Shown here: positions 17,405 through 25,734 of the stretch, piece after piece | How the letters are laid out: every line of letters starts with the position of its first letter | Position numbering within the stretch: position 1 is the stretch's first letter | NCBI RefSeq assembly: GCF_001742225.1 | Contig: NZ_CP017075.1 | Span: 62,001-126,000, forward strand | Length of the DNA: 64,000 bases | Reading direction: 5' to 3' | From: Novosphingobium resinovorum | GTDB lineage: Bacteria; Pseudomonadota; Alphaproteobacteria; Sphingomonadales; Sphingomonadaceae | The notes under the pieces: model-generated | The model's database searches: none | Seen by the model: only the letters and a program-made list of their open reading frames with translations | Told to the model about the DNA's origin: nothing | Program-made: the position numbers and the translations under genes

Positions 17405-18307
17405 CTACTGTGCGGTCGGCAGCTCTGCCTTGGCATCGCCCAGCAGCACCGATCCGGCCGAGGCCGCGACCACAAGCGCGACGGCCAGCCACTGGACAGG
17501 CAGCAGATGCTCGCCCAGCAGGACGGCTCCGGCGAGGGCGCCGACGGCGGGTTCCAGGCTCATCAGCACGCCGAACCGGTTGGCCGGGATCTGCTTGAGC
17601 GCGATCATCTCCAGCGAATAGGGTACGGCGCTGGACAGCACGGCGGTGGCCAGCCCGAGGAGGATCAGCGAAGGAGCGAGCAGGGCGCTGCCCGCCTCGA
17701 CCACGCCGATGGGGACGACGACCACGGCTGCGGTCGCCATGCCCAGGGCCACGGCCTGACCGCCGGGGAGGTGCGTCGTCTTCTTGCCGAACACGATGTA
17801 GAGCCCCCAGCACAGCCCCGCCAGCAGCGCGAAGCCGACGCCGACAGGGTCCAGTGCATGGGGCGATGCATGGAGCGGCAGCAGCAGCGCCAGCCCTGCG
17901 GCCGCCATGGCGACCATCGCGAACTGCCCGGCACGGCGCGAATAGAGCAGCGAGACGGTCAGCGGCCCGAGGAACTCGATCGCGATGGCGAGGCCGAGCG
18001 GGATCGTGCGGATGGCAAGGTAGAAGCTGAGGTTCATAAGTCCCAGCACCGCGCCGTAGCGCATCGTCGCAACCAGGTCCGCACGGGTCAGGGGGGCGCG
18101 CCAAGGGCGGAAGAGCAGCAGCAGGATCAGCGCGGAAAAGCCCACGCGGTAAGCGATCGCACCCGTCGCGCCGACCGCCGGAAACAGCTGCTTACCGTAG
18201 GACGTGCCCACGCAGAACGCCAGGATCGAGCAGGCAAGCGCGACATAGGGCGCGGCGCGCAGGAGCGGCGAAGGGGGTGAACCGGCGGAGGCGGACAGGG
18301 TGTTCAT
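17405..18307 (-). CDS. EamA/DMT family transporter (RhtA-like exporter)
   Basis: 300-residue integral membrane protein with about ten TM helices in two EamA repeats; the 'PLGLAIAIEFLGPLTV' and 'LGEHLLPVQW' segments are typical of RhtA (threonine/homoserine exporter)-type members. ATG 18307 is preferred; an upstream GTG at 18328 is in frame but has poorer context. It is divergent from an Lrp/AsnC-family regulator with only about 80 bp between the starts, the classic arrangement of an amino-acid exporter and its effector-sensing regulator. Inner membrane; efflux of amino acids or analogues is inferred. Confidence 0.85.
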   Translation of the reverse strand: MNTLSASAGSPPSPLLRAAPYVALACSILAFCVGTSYGKQLFPAVGATGAIAYRVGFSALILLLLFRPWRAPLTRADLVATMRYGAVLGLMNLSFYLAIRTIPLGLAIAIEFLGPLTVSLLYSRRAGQFAMVAMAAAGLALLLPLHASPHALDPVGVGFALLAGLCWGLYIVFGKKTTHLPGGQAVALGMATAAVVVVPIGVVEAGSALLAPSLILLGLATAVLSSAVPYSLEMIALKQIPANRFGVLMSLEPAVGALAGAVLLGEHLLPVQWLAVALVVAASAGSVLLGDAKAELPTAQ

Positions 18308-18390
18308 GGCGCCGATATATCCTGCCACATCTGGCGAAGGCTGGCGAATTTCGGCATGAGATGATGGAATTCGTCATCTTGGGAGAAATT

Positions 18391-18873
18391 GTGGCGGAAA
18401 CAGTCGATATCGACGCGTTCGACCGGCGAATCATCGCGATCGTCAGGCGCAACAATTTGGCGCCCGCCCGCACGATCGCCGCGCAGGTCGGTCTTTCGGA
18501 GAGCGCGGTGCTACGCCGCATGCGCCGGTTGCGGGCGGCCGGGGTGATCGTCGCCGACGTCGCGCTGATCGACCCCGCGCGGCTGGCACCGGCGATCACG
18601 ATCCATGTGCTGGTGGAACTCAACCAGTCGGGCCTGCGCATGGAGCAGGCCTTCGCGGCAAGGCTGGACCGCTGCCCGGAAGTGATAGGGGCGTGGAACG
18701 TGACCGGGCGCACCGACTTCCTGCTGATGGTCAGCGTGCCGACGATCGAGGCCTACCAGCGCTTCGCCGACGACGTGCTCGCCTCCGACGAGAACGTGCG
18801 GGATTTCGAGACACTGGTGAGCCTGCGCGAGATCGTGCGGTTCGACCCGTTGCGCGCCGGCCTGCCGCTTTGA
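18391..18873 (+). CDS. Lrp/AsnC family transcriptional regulator
   Basis: 160 residues, standard for the family: an N-terminal winged HTH ('DAFDRRIIAIVRRNNLAPAR...SESAVLRRMRRLRAAGVI') followed by a RAM/AsnC ligand-binding domain ('VIGAWNVTGRTDFLLMV'). GTG 18391 is chosen because GGGAGA lies at the right distance and gives the usual Lrp N terminus; upstream in-frame ATGs at 18361 and 18364 lack a ribosome site. Divergent from the RhtA-like exporter, which it probably controls in response to an amino acid. Confidence 0.88.
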   Translation: MAETVDIDAFDRRIIAIVRRNNLAPARTIAAQVGLSESAVLRRMRRLRAAGVIVADVALIDPARLAPAITIHVLVELNQSGLRMEQAFAARLDRCPEVIGAWNVTGRTDFLLMVSVPTIEAYQRFADDVLASDENVRDFETLVSLREIVRFDPLRAGLPL

Positions 18874-18906
18874 GTGCTGCGCTCGCAGTGACGATTTGGG
18901 GGAATG

Positions 18907-20343
18907 CTACCGACCGATTAGGCCGAGGGCGTGGCGGATGAACTTGCTGCGGTCGAGCACCCATTCCGACCCGGCGGGGAGATCGGGGTCCGAGTAGGTC
19001 CAGCCCTCGCCCGAGTAGACCCGCTGCAGGTTGCCGCCGGTGCCGAAGGCCAGCGAGACGTAGCGCTGCTGTGCGCGGGGCGCCTCGCTGCCCTCGACGT
19101 GCGAGCCGTCGGTGCCGAGCGTGGTGCCCGTCGGTCTGAGCGCGAAGACGTAAGGCTCGGTGCGGAAGCTCTTAACCGAGGTGTTGAGGAAGACTGAGAG
19201 ATAGACCCGGTCCAGTGCATCGAGCGGCGAAGGCGGCATATGCCAGGCAGGCGAGCCGATCACCGGCCAGGGATAATTGCCCTGCTCGCCGTAGCGGATG
19301 TCGCTGCGCAGGTCGACGAGGGCATCGCGCGGGGATTGCGCGGGCTCGACGCGCTCGATGCGCAGCCCGTCTGACCACGTGAACCCGAACGCCGAGGCGT
19401 CGATCAGCGGCATCGCCGAAGGCGGCCAGTTCGAAGGCGCCCCTCGCGGCACGTTGGAGACTGTGACGTTCTCGTAGACGCGCAAGTATGCCTTGTCCTT
19501 CAGCTGGTGGCCGCTCGCCGAGTTCTCCCAGGCGCGCTGGCCATGGAACTTCGTGTCGCGGAAATGCGAGACGAGGGTGCCGTTGATGTAGGTGGTGTGC
19601 TCCTGGTCGGTGTTGGTGCCGACGTTGCCGGCGATGTCGCTGTCTTCGGCGTAGAGCATCGTCTGGCCATTCGGCACGAACAGCGCGTTCTTGCCGCCGT
19701 AGATCTTCACGCGGCGCAGGACGGCGGTGAACAGGCCGGGGCGGCGAGTTTCCGTTACTTCCAGATGGAGCGCGCCCTTGGTCTGGATGGCGTCGGGGAA
19801 GTCCAGTTCGACGTCGCGCATCTCGAAGTGGACGCGCTGGGCGCCGACGTCGAACAAGCGCAGGTCCACCGTCGCCCAGTCGTAGCTGGTGCGGAACACC
19901 GCGCGTTTGCCGGGGATGGAGCTGCGCACGATGTACTGCGTGCCCTCTACCGGGCCGCCGATCTGCGGCAGCGACGGCGCGAAGGGATAGACGCAAGGAG
20001 CGCCTTGCGCGTCCTGCGCCTCGTAGACCAGTTCGTAGCCGCCTTCGACCGGGCCGTCCGGGCTGCGGCCCTGATAGACCTCGCGCCCCGCCTTGCGCGA
20101 GGCTTCGCACTTGATGCGATAGGTGACGGCAGGCGCGCGCAGGCCGTCCATCGGCATGTAGAACGGATAAAGCCGGTCCCGCTCCTCGGGCGATGCCGGT
20201 TCGGCGGCCATGGCGCTGCGCGCGGCCAGCGGTACGGCGGCCGCCGCGACGACCGCCGGCAGCCGCGAGGCGGGCACCGACACGTCCAGCAGCAGCGGCA
20301 TGGCCATGGCGAGCAGGGATTTGGGACGATGAAGAGGGGGCAC
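18907..20343 (-). CDS. Exported uncharacterised protein, probable right-handed beta-helix
   Basis: 478 residues with a cleavable signal peptide: a hydrophobic run from about residue 10, ending near 'ARSAMAAEPA' around residue 46. The body has the look of a parallel beta-helix: repeated short strands with conserved N and G turns ('YGGKNALFVPNGQTMLYAEDSDI', 'HTTYINGTLVSHFRDTKFHG'). Carbohydrate-active and surface proteins often use this fold, but no catalytic motif is recognised. GTG 20343 is preferred over GTG 20370 because GGAG lies 6 nt upstream. It stands alone, convergent with the Lrp gene. I do not know its function. Confidence 0.62.
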   Translation of the reverse strand: MPPLHRPKSLLAMAMPLLLDVSVPASRLPAVVAAAAVPLAARSAMAAEPASPEERDRLYPFYMPMDGLRAPAVTYRIKCEASRKAGREVYQGRSPDGPVEGGYELVYEAQDAQGAPCVYPFAPSLPQIGGPVEGTQYIVRSSIPGKRAVFRTSYDWATVDLRLFDVGAQRVHFEMRDVELDFPDAIQTKGALHLEVTETRRPGLFTAVLRRVKIYGGKNALFVPNGQTMLYAEDSDIAGNVGTNTDQEHTTYINGTLVSHFRDTKFHGQRAWENSASGHQLKDKAYLRVYENVTVSNVPRGAPSNWPPSAMPLIDASAFGFTWSDGLRIERVEPAQSPRDALVDLRSDIRYGEQGNYPWPVIGSPAWHMPPSPLDALDRVYLSVFLNTSVKSFRTEPYVFALRPTGTTLGTDGSHVEGSEAPRAQQRYVSLAFGTGGNLQRVYSGEGWTYSDPDLPAGSEWVLDRSKFIRHALGLIGR

Positions 20344-20427
20344 TGGAATCTCCGCGCGGCGTGTCGGCACGAAGCGCCTAGCGTAAAAAGGAAAGCAAGA
20401 TGTGAACGCCCGCCATTCTCCCGAACC

Positions 20428-22011
20428 TCATCCGGCGAGCGAGGTCAGGAACGGTGAGACCCGCCGGCCGTTGATCGCTTCCTGGAACGCGAGGAATTCC
20501 CCAGCCGGGAGTGCCCTGGCATAGAGCCAGCCTTGCGCGAAGCCGACCCCGGCGGCGCGCAAGTAGGCTTCCTGTTCAGGCGTCTCGACCCCCTCGGCGA
20601 CGATCAGCAGGTTGAGGCCGTGGGCGATCTCGATGACGTGCGGGACGACCACGCTGGTCGCTGCCTCCCGGCCGATGGCATCGACGAAGGACTTGTCGAT
20701 CTTGAGTGCGTCGAGCGGCAGTGCGGCAAGCTGCGCGAGACTGGAATAGCCGGTGCCGAAATCGTCGATCGCCACCATGTGGCCCTGCGCACGCGCCGTC
20801 TCCAGAGTCTCGCGCGCGGCGGCGGCATCCATGAAGCCGCGCTCGGTCGCCTCCAGCCAGACCTGCCGGGGCGCGACCCCGGCCTCGGCCAGCGCATGCG
20901 TCAGGACCGGCAGGAAACGCCCGCTCTGCATGTCGATGGCGGAGATGTTGATGGCAACGTGGACGCTGCGCTCGCGCCGCAGCATGTCGGCAAGGTCGGC
21001 GACGACGCAGCCGATCATCATGTCGGTCAGCGGTTCGATCAGGCGGTGCTTCTCGGCGAGCGGGATGAAGACCTCGGGCGAGACGCTGGTGCCGTCGCTG
21101 CGCTGCCAGCGCAGCAGCGCCTCGGCACCGACGCAAAGGCCGGTCGCGATCTCCATGATCGGCTGGTAGAGCACGTGCAGTTCGCGGCGGCGGATGGCGT
21201 CTTCCAGCGCGCGCTCGGGCGTCAGCCTGCGGCGGGACGTCCACACGATCAGCGCGACCAGCAGCGCCGAGGTCAGCAGGGCAAGCGGAACCAGAGCCCA
21301 CAACTCGCGGGCCATGCGGGACTGGACAAAGGCTTCGTCGGTGATGGCAAAGGCGCGGAAATGCCCGTCGTGCACGGAAGTGAAGATACGCGCGCCGACG
21401 CGGGCGAAGCCGTCCAAGGACGCGGCCCTGCGCATCACGTCCCCGGGCGCGGTGCCGTTGACGGCGATGATGCGGCCTTGAAGCGTGGCGATGCCGACCG
21501 TCATCGGCGTATCGGTCAGCACGTCCACGAAGCGTTCGTGGCTCACCAGCGCGTTGTAGTCGCCGCGATCGACCACGATGACCGGATGGCCGGCGCTGAC
21601 TTGCGGCGCAACGTTCAGATAGAGGCCGAAGCCGCCGGCCAGTCGCGCATCCGGCGTTCCGTGTGCGACGAGCTTCGTCACCTTGCCCCAACTGGTGCAG
21701 GCGAGCTTGCCGTCCTGGAAATAGCCGACTTCCTCCACCGCGAGGTTGTCCACCGCCAGCTTGCGCATCCGCGCGATATGATCCTCTCCGCAGGCGTCCC
21801 AATCGACCGCCTGCAGTTCGCGGAATACGTCGGTCACGCGCGCGAAATTGCGCTCCGCACGCCGCAGCGTCCAGTCGCTGTATTCGGCGAGATGCTCGCG
21901 TTCGGCCTCCAGAGCACGGTGCCGGGCATAAGCGATGGCGGCTGCAAGCGGCAGGATCGTCGCAAGAGCGGCAAGAATGCCGGCGATGAAGACGATCCGC
22001 TGCCGCTGCAT
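20428..22011 (-). CDS. c-di-GMP phosphodiesterase with periplasmic CSS-type sensor and EAL domain
   Basis: About 527 residues. TM1 is at 8-28, a periplasmic region runs to about 240 and contains 'ACTSWG' (a variant of the CSS motif of redox-regulated phosphodiesterases), TM2 is at about 240-262, and an EAL domain fills the rest. The catalytic signature is complete: GAEALLRW, NISA, EATERGF, DDFGTGYSS, KIDKSFV and EGVETPEQ. It should hydrolyse c-di-GMP to pGpG at the inner membrane. There is no GGDEF domain. The start is ATG 22011 or GTG 22017. Monocistronic, 102 bp downstream of the dioxovalerate dehydrogenase gene. Confidence 0.88.
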   Translation of the reverse strand: MQRQRIVFIAGILAALATILPLAAAIAYARHRALEAEREHLAEYSDWTLRRAERNFARVTDVFRELQAVDWDACGEDHIARMRKLAVDNLAVEEVGYFQDGKLACTSWGKVTKLVAHGTPDARLAGGFGLYLNVAPQVSAGHPVIVVDRGDYNALVSHERFVDVLTDTPMTVGIATLQGRIIAVNGTAPGDVMRRAASLDGFARVGARIFTSVHDGHFRAFAITDEAFVQSRMARELWALVPLALLTSALLVALIVWTSRRRLTPERALEDAIRRRELHVLYQPIMEIATGLCVGAEALLRWQRSDGTSVSPEVFIPLAEKHRLIEPLTDMMIGCVVADLADMLRRERSVHVAINISAIDMQSGRFLPVLTHALAEAGVAPRQVWLEATERGFMDAAAARETLETARAQGHMVAIDDFGTGYSSLAQLAALPLDALKIDKSFVDAIGREAATSVVVPHVIEIAHGLNLLIVAEGVETPEQEAYLRAAGVGFAQGWLYARALPAGEFLAFQEAINGRRVSPFLTSLAG

Positions 22012-22113
22012 GGGCACACTATGTCAGAAAAACTACGTACTTCTACCCGGATTTGCCGACATAGCGGGCCACGGTCCTGCAGGCTTCGCAATGACGAAGC
22101 GGAGGTACTACGC

Positions 22114-23685
22114 TCAACCCAGCTTCAGTACGCCGTCGATGCGGCGCGGGGCGTTCCACGGATTGCCGTCGCGAAGGCCCTCGGGGAGCAGCGCGAAAGG
22201 CATGTTCTGGTAGCACACCGGGCGCAGGAAGCGCTCGATCGCCGAGGCGCCGACCGAGGTTGTCCGTCCGTCCGAGGTCGAGGGGAACGGGCCGCCGTGG
22301 ACCATCGCGTGGCACACTTCGACGCCGGTGGGCCAGCCGTTGACGAGGATGCGTCCGACCTTGCGCTCCAGCACCGGCAGCAGCAGCGCGGCCTCCGCCT
22401 CGTCCTCGGCGTCGAGGATCAGGGTGGCGGTGAGCTGGCCTTCGAGGGCGGCGATGACCTTGAGCGCCTCGGCCATGTCGGTGACGGTGATGACCAGCGA
22501 GGAGGAGCCGAAGACTTCCGCGCCCAGCGCCGGATCGGCGAGGAAATCGGCCGCCGTGGTGCGGAACAGGGCGCCCTGCGCCTGATGCGGGCCGGTCGGC
22601 TCGACGCCGCGTGCGAGGGTGGTTACAGCGCCGTGGCCCGCCAGCGCGCTCACGCCCTCGACATAGGCCGAGTGGATGCCCGGCGTCAGCATGTCCTGCG
22701 CCGCGCTGCCGCCCATCGCCGCCGAGGCGGAGGCGAGGAAGGTATCGAGATCAGGCCCGTCGATGGCGATGACGAGGCCGGGATTGGTGCAGAACTGCCC
22801 GGCGCCCATCGTCAGCGAGCCGACGAAGGCCGCGCCCAGCGCTTCGGCACGCGCGGCGAGGGCGGCGGGGAACAGCACGACCGGGTTGATCGAACTCATC
22901 TCGGCATAGACCGGGATCGGCTCGGGCCGGGCCGCGGCGGTGCGCATCAGCGCCATGCCGCCGGGGCGCGATCCGGTGAAGCCGACCGCCTTGACGCGGT
23001 GGTCGGCGACCAGCGCGGTGCCTGCCTCACGCGTGGCGGGGAGGTAGGAGAACACGCCCTCGGGCAGATGGCACAGCGCCACCGCGCGCTGGATGGCGCG
23101 GGCCACCAGTTCGCCGGTGCCGGGATGGGCCGAGTGACCCTTGACGATAACCGGACAACCCGCCGCGAAGGCGGAGGCGGTGTCTCCGCCCGCGACCGAG
23201 AAGGCGAGGGGGAAGTTGCTGGCGCCGAACACCACGACCGGGCCAAGCGCGACCTTGCGCACGCGCAGGTCCGGGCGCGGCAGCGGCGCGCGCTCGGGCA
23301 GGGCGGGATCGATGGTGAGGCCCGCCCAGCTGCCTTCACGCAGGACTTGCGCGAAAAGGCGCAGCTGGCCGGCGGTGCGGCCCCGCTCGCCCTCGATACG
23401 GGCGCGGGGAAGGCCCGTCTCGGCCATGGCGCGCGCGATGAGCGGCTCGCCGATGCCGACGATCTCGTCGGCGATGGTTTCGAGGAAGACAGCGCGGGTT
23501 TCCGGGTCCAGTTCGGCGAAGGCGACCGCGGCCTCGTCGGCCAGCGCACAGGCGCGCTCGACTTCCGGCAGGCCTGCGGTGGTGAAGCGCGGTTCCAGCG
23601 CCGCGCCGGTCGCGGGGTTGATGGCGGCATAGCTTGCCTGCGTCTGCGCTTCTTCGCGGCCGATGAGGATGGCGCCGGTGATCAT
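22114..23685 (-). CDS. 2,5-dioxovalerate (alpha-ketoglutaric semialdehyde) dehydrogenase
   Basis: 523-residue aldehyde dehydrogenase of the KGSADH group, which oxidises alpha-ketoglutarate semialdehyde to 2-oxoglutarate, the last step of non-phosphorylating pentose, hexuronate or hydroxyproline breakdown. The catalytic Glu is in [11 protein letters not shown] and the catalytic Cys in [11 protein letters not shown]; '[19 protein letters not shown]' and the C-terminal '[19 protein letters not shown]' are signatures of this subfamily. The start ATG 23685 has AAGGA 7 nt upstream; the longer open frame to 24420 is repeat-derived sequence. No other pathway genes are adjacent; the LacI regulator across the gap may control it. 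Confidence 0.92.
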   Translation of the reverse strand: MITGAILIGREEAQTQASYAAINPATGAALEPRFTTAGLPEVERACALADEAAVAFAELDPETRAVFLETIADEIVGIGEPLIARAMAETGLPRARIEGERGRTAGQLRLFAQVLREGSWAGLTIDPALPERAPLPRPDLRVRKVALGPVVVFGASNFPLAFSVAGGDTASAFAAGCPVIVKGHSAHPGTGELVARAIQRAVALCHLPEGVFSYLPATREAGTALVADHRVKAVGFTGSRPGGMALMRTAAARPEPIPVYAEMSSINPVVLFPAALAARAEALGAAFVGSLTMGAGQFCTNPGLVIAIDGPDLDTFLASASAAMGGSAAQDMLTPGIHSAYVEGVSALAGHGAVTTLARGVEPTGPHQAQGALFRTTAADFLADPALGAEVFGSSSLVITVTDMAEALKVIAALEGQLTATLILDAEDEAEAALLLPVLERKVGRILVNGWPTGVEVCHAMVHGGPFPSTSDGRTTSVGASAIERFLRPVCYQNMPFALLPEGLRDGNPWNAPRRIDGVLKLG

Positions 23686-23886
23686 GTCGATGTCCTTAGC
23701 TGAGCGTGGGAAATGGTGATGGCCGTCAAAGCGCAAGCCGGGCGCGGCGCCTAATGCGCATGGCGGATCGGATTTCGCCCGGATCGCAATGATCGCCTGT
23801 CGTAGTTCCAACATTCGTTGTCCGGCTGGCAGTGCTTGAGGCGATCGCTTTCGTTGGGGCGCCCTGACGCGAGGTGGGCTGTTCAC

Positions 23887-23919
23887 GGCCAGCGGTCCCG
23901 GATCAAGTCCGGGATGACG
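23887..23919. repeat. Solo half of the GGCCAGCGGTCCC...GGGATGACG repeat
   Basis: Same ends as the arms at 24498-24529 (GGCCAGCGGTCCC ... GGGATGACG) with a different middle that itself forms a short hairpin (GTCCCGGA-TCAAG-TCCGGGAT). A related solo hairpin lies at 45439-45459. Confidence 0.65.
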
Positions 23920-24414
23920 AGGTTGCGTTTGTGCGATCTTGACAAATATAACCACATGGGTTATATGGCCCAGCATCCCGAGCGGCGAATGATCACGTCG
24001 CTCCGGTGTATCGGGTCGGCGTCGTGGGCCGGGATGCGGTTTCAGCCGCGATCGCGCAAACCACGCGTCCATCGAAGACCCGGACTGTCTCTGCGCTACC
24101 GGAAACGCCGTCCATACGTTCCTGCGACACACGGCAGGACTTGGGACGGCCATCCCGGATAGCCTTCGGCCGATAACGATGCGAACCCTAACGACGGCCA
24201 CATGGGACTTTCCGATGGAATACAGGTCGAGCCGGGCTGCACCGTGAGTTACCCGGCCGCTCGCCAGAGCTTCACGGAAAACCAAACCCTGCGTCCCAGC
24301 TTGGACGCTCCCGACGCCGACCCGATGTTCACTTCGGTTGCGTTGATTTCCCCGGCGTAATGGCCCGCACTCGCCAGCGGGTATTTCCGCGTGCGCTAAC
24401 TGCACGCACAACCT

Positions 24415-24529
24415 CGTCATCCCAGCGAAAGCTGGGACCGCTGGCCTGTTACGGCCAACTATCGTTCAAACGCCCTGTCGAGGGTTGGGCCTTACTCGGC
24501 CAGCGGTCCCAGCCTTCGCCGGGATGACG
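24415..24529. repeat. 32-bp-arm inverted repeat between divergent genes
   Basis: Arms 24415-24446 and 24498-24529 are reverse complements at 30 of 32 positions (CGTCATCCC...GGACCGCTGGCC). The 51-bp loop has its own partial pairing around 'GGCC' and 'GGGC'. It is located about 125 bp before the LacI start. Confidence 0.85.
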
Positions 24530-24653
24530 GCCTGGCGACAGAGATGCCCGTCACAGGATGGTCCGTGCGCGCCCGGTGCCATCAATCGATCACATTGCAA
24601 GCGGCCCGCCGGCGCGTTAGCAGCGAGGATGCAGGCAGGGAGTAGAGGCGCGC

Positions 24654-25730
24654 ATGGCAGACGATATCGGCGGATCGCCCATGCGCCCGCGCTCCTCGCG
24701 CCGTTCGCGCGCAGGGAACACCATTGCCGACGTGGCGCGCGAGGCGGGGGTCTCGCTGATGACGGTGTCGCGCGTGATGAACGGCAAGGCCAACGTGCGC
24801 GAGGAAACGCGCGAGCGGGTCGAGGCTGCGATCAAGGCGCTGAACTATTCGCCGAGTGCCGCCGCCCGCAACCTCGCGGCGGCGAGCGAGATCCGCATCG
24901 GCCTGCTCTACAGCAATCCCAGCGCCGGCTATCTCAACGAATTCCTTGTCGGTAGCCTCGACCAGGCGAGCCGGGCCAACGTTCAGCTTGTGGTGCAGCT
25001 TTGCGACAACCCGGAAGAGCGCGCCGAAATCGTGCGGCGCCTGATCGACGGCGGGGTGGACGGGCTGATCCTGCCGCCGCCGCTCTGCGACGCCGACGAC
25101 ATGCACCAGTTGCTGCAGGAGGCCGGGCTTCCCGCCGTCGCGGTGGCTTCGGGGCGGCCTGCGGTGTTCCTCTCGTCCGTCAACATCGACGACCGCGCGG
25201 CGGCGGCGGCGATGACGCGGCACCTGCTTTCGCAGGGGCACGAACGGATCGGGTTCGTCTCCGGCAATCCCGACCAGACCGCATCGGCGCTGCGCCTTTA
25301 CGGCTACCTCGATGCGCTGGGGGAGGCAGGGCTGGTGTCGGACCCGGCGCTGGTGGTCGAGGGGCAGTTCACCTACCGGTCAGGCCTCGACGCGGCGCAG
25401 AAGCTGCTGGCACTGGCCGAGCGGCCGACCGCGATCTTCGCCAGCAACGACGACATGGCGGCGGCAGCGGTCTCGGTGGCGCATCGCATGGGGCTGGACG
25501 TGCCGCGCGACCTCACCGTCGTCGGCTTCGACGATGCCCCGCAGGCGACCACGACCTGGCCGGAACTGACGACGATCCGCCAACCGATCGCCGACATGTC
25601 GCGCGCGGCGGTGCTGCAACTGGTCGAGGACATCCGCACCGTCCGCGAGGGACGCCGTCCGGCGCCGCGCCATTCACGGATGACCTTCGAACTGATCCGC
25701 CGCGAATCCGACGCCGCGCCTTCGCCCTGA
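24654..25730 (+). CDS. LacI family transcriptional regulator
   Basis: 358 residues: an N-terminal HTH and hinge ('NTIADVAREAGVSLMTVSRVMNGKANV...YSPSAAARNLA') and a periplasmic-binding-protein-like sugar/effector domain ('DGLILPPP', 'GHERIGFVSG', 'IFASNDDMAAAAV', 'DVPRDLTVVGFDD'). Start ATG 24654 with a purine-rich GGAGTAGAGG upstream. It is divergent from the 2,5-dioxovalerate dehydrogenase gene across the repeat-bearing gap, so control of sugar-acid catabolism is plausible. Ends 4 bp from the convergent GGDEF-EAL gene. Confidence 0.92.
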   Translation: MADDIGGSPMRPRSSRRSRAGNTIADVAREAGVSLMTVSRVMNGKANVREETRERVEAAIKALNYSPSAAARNLAAASEIRIGLLYSNPSAGYLNEFLVGSLDQASRANVQLVVQLCDNPEERAEIVRRLIDGGVDGLILPPPLCDADDMHQLLQEAGLPAVAVASGRPAVFLSSVNIDDRAAAAAMTRHLLSQGHERIGFVSGNPDQTASALRLYGYLDALGEAGLVSDPALVVEGQFTYRSGLDAAQKLLALAERPTAIFASNDDMAAAAVSVAHRMGLDVPRDLTVVGFDDAPQATTTWPELTTIRQPIADMSRAAVLQLVEDIRTVREGRRPAPRHSRMTFELIRRESDAAPSP

Positions 25731-25734
25731 AGCG

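Larger units (their letters stand above)
23686..24653. other. 968-bp gene-free gap carrying interspersed repeats
   Basis: No convincing gene: the open frames on both strands lack ribosome sites and translate partly from the intergenic repeats. It holds a solo repeat half at 23887-23919 and a full inverted repeat at 24415-24529. The rest shows no tRNA, transposase remnant or clear promoter that I can support, although the promoters of both divergent genes must lie here. Confidence 0.6.

Noticed and set aside
20533..23703. 1056-residue plus-strand open frame
   Set aside because: It runs antisense through the EAL and dehydrogenase genes, which have complete motifs. No motif, and Gly/Arg/Ala-biased composition.
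23818..24162. 114-residue plus-strand frame in the gap before LacI
   Set aside because: Part of it is translated from the short interspersed repeat (…SRIKSGMTR), with no ribosome site and no family likeness.
23686..24420. N-terminal extension of the dioxovalerate dehydrogenase frame to 24420
   Set aside because: The segment includes repeat-derived sequence, and AAGGA before ATG 23685 gives the normal family length of about 523 residues.
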